From contig NZ_JACIVI010000002.1 of the NCBI RefSeq assembly GCF_014145335.1, positions 124,001 through 188,000 on the forward strand: DNA of 64,000 nt, in the 5' to 3' direction. Made by a program: the position numbers and the translations under genes. Each line of letters opens with the position of its first letter. The stretch's first letter is position 1. Of this stretch, positions 59,558-64,000 are shown one piece after another. This DNA is from Aquariibacter albus. Its GTDB lineage: Bacteria > Pseudomonadota > Gammaproteobacteria > Burkholderiales > Burkholderiaceae_C. The notes under the pieces are model-generated. The model saw only the letters and a list, made by a program, of their open reading frames with translations, made no database searches and was not told where the DNA came from.

Positions 59558-62296
59558 TCAGCCCGTGGCGCCCAGGCCGGCGGAGGCGCAGTTGATGGAC
59601 AGCAGCAGGGCATGGCGCACGTCCTCGGCGCCGCTGGCGCGCCAGGCGCGCAGCAGCTGCACCTGCTCCAGGCTGACCTGGTTCATGGTCCTGAGGCGAC
59701 GGGCCAGGCGGCGGCGGTATTGCGGGAAGCGCTGGGCCAGCACGGGATCGCCGGAGATCGTGCAGACCATCTCGCGGGTGAGGGCATGCTCGGCCGCGAT
59801 GGCGCCGAAGATGGGTTCGCGGATCTCGGCGTCCTCGCACAGGCCGGCGAACGCGCGTGCGATGTCCAGGTCGACCATCAGCAGGGTCTTCTCGACCTCG
59901 TCCATCACCAGGCGGAACAGCCGCGATTCCTGGAACATGCGCTGCAGCAGCTCCAGGCCGCGGGCCTTGCGCACGTCGAGGAAGGCCTTGATGCCGCTCC
60001 CCACGCCGTACCAGCCGGTCAACATGTGGCGGTTCTGCGCCCAGGCGAAGACCCAGGGGATGGCACGCAGGTCGGCCAGCGTCCTGGCCTGCGTGCGGCG
60101 TGCGGGCCGGGAGCCCAGGTTCAGCAGGGCCAGCTCCTCCAGCGGGCTGGCCGCCTGCAGATAGGCCAGCATGCTGGGCGATTCCATCAGGCGGCGGTAG
60201 GCCGTCCAGGAGGTGCCCGACAGGGCTTCCAGGGCCTCGTCGTATTCATGCCGCGGGATCAGCGCGGTCTCGCGCTCGGACTTGAGCATGTGCTCGATGA
60301 CCGAGGCGCTCAGCAGCTCGACCTGGTAGGCCGCCGTGCCCTTGTTGGCGTACTTCAGCGAGACGACTTCGCCCTGCTCGGTGATGCGGAACTGGCCACG
60401 GATGGAGCCGGCCGGTGCCGCGGCGATGGCGCGACCCGTCGGCGCGCCACCGCGGCTGACCGAGCCGCCCCGGCCATGGAAGAAGGCGATCGCCACGCCC
60501 AGCTCGGACCCCAGCCGGGTGAGCTGGGCCTGGGCCTTGGACAGCTCCCAGTTGGCGGCCAGGTAGCCGCCGTCCTTGTTCGAGTCGCTGTAGCCGACCA
60601 TCACCTCCTGCACATTGCCCTGGCGGCGCAGGCTGCGCTGCACCAGGGGCACGGCGATCAGTTCCTTGAGGATGGCCGAGGCGCCGCGCAGGTCGGGGAT
60701 GGTCTCCAGCAGCGGCACGATGGGCAGGGTGCAGGCCTCCACCGCCAGCGCGTCGGCGAAGAGGCCGGCTTCCTTGGCCAGCAGGTAGACGCCCAGCACA
60801 TCGGCCGCGCTGTGGGTCATGCTGAGGATCAGCGCCCCGAAGGCCTCGCGGTCGATCTGCATGCGCATCTCGCCGATGGTGCGGAAGGTGGCCAGGGTCT
60901 CGGCGGCCTCGGCCGACAGCTCGGGGTAGTCGTAGGGCTGGGCCCGCGGGCTGCCCAGCTCGGCCAGCAGCCAGGCCTTCCAGGCCGGGCTCTCGATCGG
61001 CGGCGGCTCCTCGCCGCGCAGGCTGCGGTACATCTCCCCCAGGGTGGCGTTGATGCGGATCGTGTTCTCCCGCACGTCCAGCCGCAGGGTGCTGAAGCGG
61101 AAGATGCTGACCTCGCGCCACATCGGCTTGATGAGCGACTGCGCGAGGCGCGCCGCGCCAGCCTCCACCAGCGCGGCCTGCACCAGATCCAGGTCGACCA
61201 GCATCTGGTCGGCATGCTGGTAGCCGCCCGCGGTGGTGGCGGGCTCCTGCTCCTCGCTGCGGGCCAGGGTGACGTCCAGCCGGGCCAGCATCACGGCCAG
61301 GTACTGGCGGCAGAGCTCGCCCGGGTTGCGGGCGGCGATCTGCGCCCCGTCGGGGATCTGGTCCAGGGCGGCCTGCACCGCACGCTTGAAGGCGGCGGGG
61401 AAGTCCAGCGCGTGCTCGGCGATGCTGAGGTTGCGGATCAGCTCGACGATGCGGCTGCGGTAGCGCCGCAGGCAGGCCACGCGGTTCTGCCACAGGGTGC
61501 GGCGGGTGACCTCGCTGGTCACGTAGGGGTTGCCGTCGCGGTCGCCGCCCACCCAGGAGCCGAAGGTGAAGAAGGGCGGCAGCTCCAGCGGGGCCTCCTC
61601 CGGGAACTGGCGTGCGAAGGCCGCCTCGACCTTCGCGTAGAGCGCCGGCACCGTGTCGAACAGGTTCTCGTTGAAGAAGTAGAGGCCCCAGTTGACCTCC
61701 TGCTCCACCGTGGGCTTCTCCAGCTTCAGCTCGCCGGTCAGCCAGAGCAGTTCGATCTCGTCGCTGATCGCGCGCAGCAGCTCCTCGCGCTCGCGCTCGG
61801 TCCAGCGCGGCGACTCCAGGTCGACCAGGCGCAGGTAGATGCGGCGGTGCCGCTCCAGCACGGTGATGCGCTTGGACTCGGTCGGGTGGGCGGTGATGAC
61901 CGGCCGGATCTTGATGCTGGCCAGGGCCTCACGGATCTCGCCGGCCGGGATGCCACCGGCCGCCGCGCTGCCGATCACGTGCGCGAAGGTGCCGAGCAGC
62001 TGTGCGTAGCCGCGCTCACGCTCGACATTGCGGCGCCGCCGCATGTCGCGGTTCTGCTCGGCGATGGCCAGCAGCTGGAACCACATGGCCTGGGCCTGGA
62101 TGGTGCGGGCCAGCAGACGCGGGCTCAGGCCCTCGCCGGACAGGCCCTCGCGGCGCAGCAGGGCCGCGACCTCGGGCTCGTGCCGGTCCAGTACGCCCAG
62201 CATGGCTTCGCGCAGCAGGTCGGCGCGGGAGAAGCCGTCGTTGGCCCCTTCCTCGGAGACGAGCTCCGCAGCTTCGGCGGTGATGACTGGGCTCAT
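59558..62296 (-). CDS. ppc: Phosphoenolpyruvate carboxylase
   Basis: A 912-residue enzyme, typical in length, that fixes bicarbonate onto PEP to give oxaloacetate. The catalytic His is in IRPVITAHPTESKRITVLE; other conserved segments are FGSWVGGDRDGNPYVTSEVT, EVMVGYSDSNKDGGYLAANW, VAIAFFHGRGGSVSRGGAPT and the C-terminal QVSLEQVQLLRAWR ending ATG as in bacterial PEPCs. The ATG at 62296 opens the family N-terminus. Position between mtkB and mcl marks it as the serine-cycle carboxylase, though it also can serve anaplerosis. Confidence 0.95.
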   Translation of the reverse strand: MSPVITAEAAELVSEEGANDGFSRADLLREAMLGVLDRHEPEVAALLRREGLSGEGLSPRLLARTIQAQAMWFQLLAIAEQNRDMRRRRNVERERGYAQLLGTFAHVIGSAAAGGIPAGEIREALASIKIRPVITAHPTESKRITVLERHRRIYLRLVDLESPRWTEREREELLRAISDEIELLWLTGELKLEKPTVEQEVNWGLYFFNENLFDTVPALYAKVEAAFARQFPEEAPLELPPFFTFGSWVGGDRDGNPYVTSEVTRRTLWQNRVACLRRYRSRIVELIRNLSIAEHALDFPAAFKRAVQAALDQIPDGAQIAARNPGELCRQYLAVMLARLDVTLARSEEQEPATTAGGYQHADQMLVDLDLVQAALVEAGAARLAQSLIKPMWREVSIFRFSTLRLDVRENTIRINATLGEMYRSLRGEEPPPIESPAWKAWLLAELGSPRAQPYDYPELSAEAAETLATFRTIGEMRMQIDREAFGALILSMTHSAADVLGVYLLAKEAGLFADALAVEACTLPIVPLLETIPDLRGASAILKELIAVPLVQRSLRRQGNVQEVMVGYSDSNKDGGYLAANWELSKAQAQLTRLGSELGVAIAFFHGRGGSVSRGGAPTGRAIAAAPAGSIRGQFRITEQGEVVSLKYANKGTAAYQVELLSASVIEHMLKSERETALIPRHEYDEALEALSGTSWTAYRRLMESPSMLAYLQAASPLEELALLNLGSRPARRTQARTLADLRAIPWVFAWAQNRHMLTGWYGVGSGIKAFLDVRKARGLELLQRMFQESRLFRLVMDEVEKTLLMVDLDIARAFAGLCEDAEIREPIFGAIAAEHALTREMVCTISGDPVLAQRFPQYRRRLARRLRTMNQVSLEQVQLLRAWRASGAEDVRHALLLSINCASAGLGATG

Positions 62297-62439
62297 GGTG
62301 GCTCCCGCAGGTGGACGGACCGGTTCGGTGGGCCGCCCCCGCAGGGGCGGCCGGACGCCGACCGCGGGGCTGGGCACCGCGGTCGCTTCAGGATCGAGGC
62401 AGGAGGCGCGCGGCCCGCCGGGCCGCGCGCCTCGGGGGC

Positions 62440-63330
62440 TTACAGCACGCGCGACAAGGCCAGGGCGACGGTCTCGCCGAGCTGTGCGGCGCTGGGCGCC
62501 ACATGCAGGCCGTAGGAGGCCATGATCTCGGCCTTCTCGGCCGCGGTGTCGCCAGCGGCCGAGACGATGGCGCCGGCATGGCCCATGCGGCGGCCCTTGG
62601 GCGCGGTCAGGCCGGCCACGTAGCCGACCACCGGCTTGCTCATGTGGGCCTGGACCCAGGCCGAGGCCTCGGCCTCCTGCGGGCCGCCGATCTCGCCGAT
62701 CATGATCACGGCCTTGGTCTCCGGGTCCTGCTCGAAGCGTTCGAGGTGATCCAGGAAGGAGGAGCCGTTGATCGGATCGCCGCCGATGCCCACGCTGGTC
62801 GTCACGCCGATGCCCAGGGCCTTCATCTGCGCCGCGGCCTCGTAGCCCAGGGTGCCCGAGCGCGAGACGATGCCGACGTTGCCGCGCTGGTAGATGTGGC
62901 TCGGCATGATGCCCAGCATGGCCTTGCCCGCGCTGATGATGCCGGCGCAGTTGGGGCCGACGATGGTCGTGCGCTGGTCCTTGGGATAGCGGCGCAGGTA
63001 GCGCTTGACGCGCATCATGTCCTGGGCCGGGATGCCGTCGGTGATGATGCAGACCAGCTTGAGGCCGGCGTCGGCCGCCTCCATCAGCGCATCGGCGGCG
63101 TAGGGCGGCGGCACGAAGGCCAGGCTGGCTTCGGCGCCGGTCGCATGCACCGCGTCCTTGACGGTGTTGAAGACCGGGCGGTCCAGATGCTTCTGGCCGC
63201 CCTTGCCGGGCGTCACGCCGCCGACCACGTTCGTGCCGTAGGCGATCATCTCCTTGGCATGGAAGGTCGCCTTGTCGCCGGTGTAGCCCTGGACGATGAC
63301 GCGGGTGGTTTCGTCGATGAGGATGCTCAT
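62440..63330 (-). CDS. mtkB: Malate-CoA ligase (malate thiokinase) alpha subunit
   Basis: A 296-residue succinyl-CoA synthetase alpha-type subunit: VIVQGYTGDKATFHAKEMIA (CoA site), VVGGVTPGKGGQKHLDRPVF, IVGPNCAGIISAGKAMLGIM and the phosphorylated His251 in GRRMGHAGAIVSAAGDTAAE. Malate thiokinase and succinyl-CoA synthetase are close relatives; the assignment to malate rests on the adjacent ppc and mcl genes, as in serine-cycle methylotrophs. It is 14 bases downstream of mtkA. Confidence 0.88.
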   Translation of the reverse strand: MSILIDETTRVIVQGYTGDKATFHAKEMIAYGTNVVGGVTPGKGGQKHLDRPVFNTVKDAVHATGAEASLAFVPPPYAADALMEAADAGLKLVCIITDGIPAQDMMRVKRYLRRYPKDQRTTIVGPNCAGIISAGKAMLGIMPSHIYQRGNVGIVSRSGTLGYEAAAQMKALGIGVTTSVGIGGDPINGSSFLDHLERFEQDPETKAVIMIGEIGGPQEAEASAWVQAHMSKPVVGYVAGLTAPKGRRMGHAGAIVSAAGDTAAEKAEIMASYGLHVAPSAAQLGETVALALSRVL

Positions 63331-63344
63331 GTTCTCTCTCCTGC

Positions 63345-64000
63345 TCAGGCGCTGAGTTCGCCACGGGCGGCGGCCACGGCCTTGTGGGCAGCACTCGCCA
63401 GGTCATCGGCCAGGATGATGGGCAGGCCGGAGTCGCGGACGATCTTCATGCCCTCGTCCACATTGGTCCCGGCCAGGCGGACGATCAGCGGCACGCGCAG
63501 GCCCTTGGCGGCCTGCACCACGCCCTGGGCCACCCAGTCGCAGCGGTTGATGCCGGCGAAGATGTTGACCAGGATGGCCTTCACCCCCGGGTCCGAGAGG
63601 ACGAGGTTGAAGGCCTGGCCGACGCGCTCGGGCGAGGCGCCGCCGCCGACGTCGAGGAAGTTCGCCGGCTCGCCGCCCGCGTACTTGATCATGTCCATGG
63701 TCGCCATGGCCAGGCCGGCGCCATTGATGATGCAGCCGATGTCGCCCTGCAGGCCGACATAGTTCAGGCCGTGCTTGCCGGCCTGGGCCTCGCGCGGGTC
63801 CTCCTCGGCCACGTCGCGCATCTCGGCGATCTGCGGGCGGCGGAAGAGGGCGTTGTCGTCGAAGCTCATCTTCGCGTCCAGCGCCAGCACGCGGTCGTCC
63901 TGGGTCACGACGAGCGGATTGATCTCGACCATGGTCGCGTCGAGGTCGCGGAAGGCGCGGTAGCAGCCGAGGATGGTGGTGACCGCCTGGCTGACCTGCT
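63345..64000 (-). CDS. mtkA: Malate-CoA ligase (malate thiokinase) beta subunit, partial
   Basis: The 3' part of an ATP-grasp beta subunit; the frame is open to base 64000, so the N-terminal part with the ATP-binding core is cut off. The visible 218 residues include [20 protein letters not shown] with the substrate-binding E-x-[63 protein letters not shown] and [20 protein letters not shown]. These fit SucC/MtkA. As first gene of the mtk-ppc-mcl operon, its promoter is outside the window. Confidence 0.88.
   Translation of the reverse strand, partial: QVSQAVTTILGCYRAFRDLDATMVEINPLVVTQDDRVLALDAKMSFDDNALFRRPQIAEMRDVAEEDPREAQAGKHGLNYVGLQGDIGCIINGAGLAMATMDMIKYAGGEPANFLDVGGGASPERVGQAFNLVLSDPGVKAILVNIFAGINRCDWVAQGVVQAAKGLRVPLIVRLAGTNVDEGMKIVRDSGLPIILADDLASAAHKAVAAARGELSA

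Noticed and set aside
58370-62515. A plus-strand open frame of about 1,380 codons antisense to mcl and ppc
   Set aside because: It is Gly/Ala/His/Gln-rich without any family motif and mirrors two intact, well-conserved genes; long antisense frames are expected in DNA this GC-rich.

Overview
The window is very GC-rich, densely packed DNA with no insertion sequence, integrase or CRISPR array, and it reads as chromosomal backbone of a betaproteobacterium of the order Burkholderiales. The evidence is the lolB-ispE-tRNA-Gln-prs-rplY-pth block, ahcY behind an SAH riboswitch followed by a TlyA-like gene and metF, PEP-CTERM proteins, gspAB, and a two-component NAD-linked formate dehydrogenase. The combination with an mtkAB-ppc-mcl cluster points, by inference, to the Rubrivivax/Methylibium/Leptothrix group.

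Layout. 1-2208: a truncated AzlC-like permease, two lipoproteins and an HNH nuclease, all on the minus strand. 2361-10044: a TetR regulator with a palindromic operator and a fatty-acid beta-oxidation set (acyl-CoA dehydrogenase, DUF2147 protein, fused hydroxyacyl-CoA dehydrogenase/enoyl-CoA hydratase, thiolase, enoyl-CoA hydratase). 10095-12921: radA, a small membrane protein and a lipase-like hydrolase. 12968-18820: a divergent regulator and a two-gene formate dehydrogenase whose beta subunit fuses the NuoE-like and NuoF-like parts. 19043-22266: a chemoreceptor behind a sigma-28-like promoter, a PEP-CTERM protein, DUF1840 and a phosphatase. 22289-31810 (minus strand): ruvB, gspB, gspA, pth, rplY, prs, tRNA-Gln, ispE, lolB and a TPR protein. 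31863-38689: mutM, mutY, ruvA, a two-component system, phoH and ybeY. 38797-42985: riboswitch, ahcY, tlyA-like, metF, ompW. 42996-49836: ppk2, 5-formyltetrahydrofolate cyclo-ligase, soluble lytic transglycosylase, an NAD-binding protein, cca, a PsiF-repeat protein and a small PEP-CTERM protein.

50143-58336 is the most unusual region: eight same-strand genes, most with ATGA stop/start overlaps. They encode an ArsS-type radical SAM protein, a membrane (TVP38/VTT) domain fused to a disulfide oxidoreductase, a DUF547 protein, two rSAM/selenodomain-associated transferases, a stand-alone relative of the oxidoreductase domain found fused to SelD, an MTA-type nucleoside phosphorylase and a DUF3047 protein. 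No arsM lies in the window. The gene set suggests a pathway in which a modified nucleoside is phosphorolysed and its sugar transferred, with arsenic or selenium as the candidate element; the product cannot be read from sequence.

58490-64000 (minus strand) holds mtkA (cut by the window end), mtkB, ppc and an mcl-type lyase: the carboxylation and cleavage half of the serine cycle. With the formate dehydrogenase and metF it suggests C1/C2 assimilation next to fatty-acid use. Two copies of an intergenic palindromic repeat (7827-7900 and 40421-40491) show compensatory base changes and are described separately.
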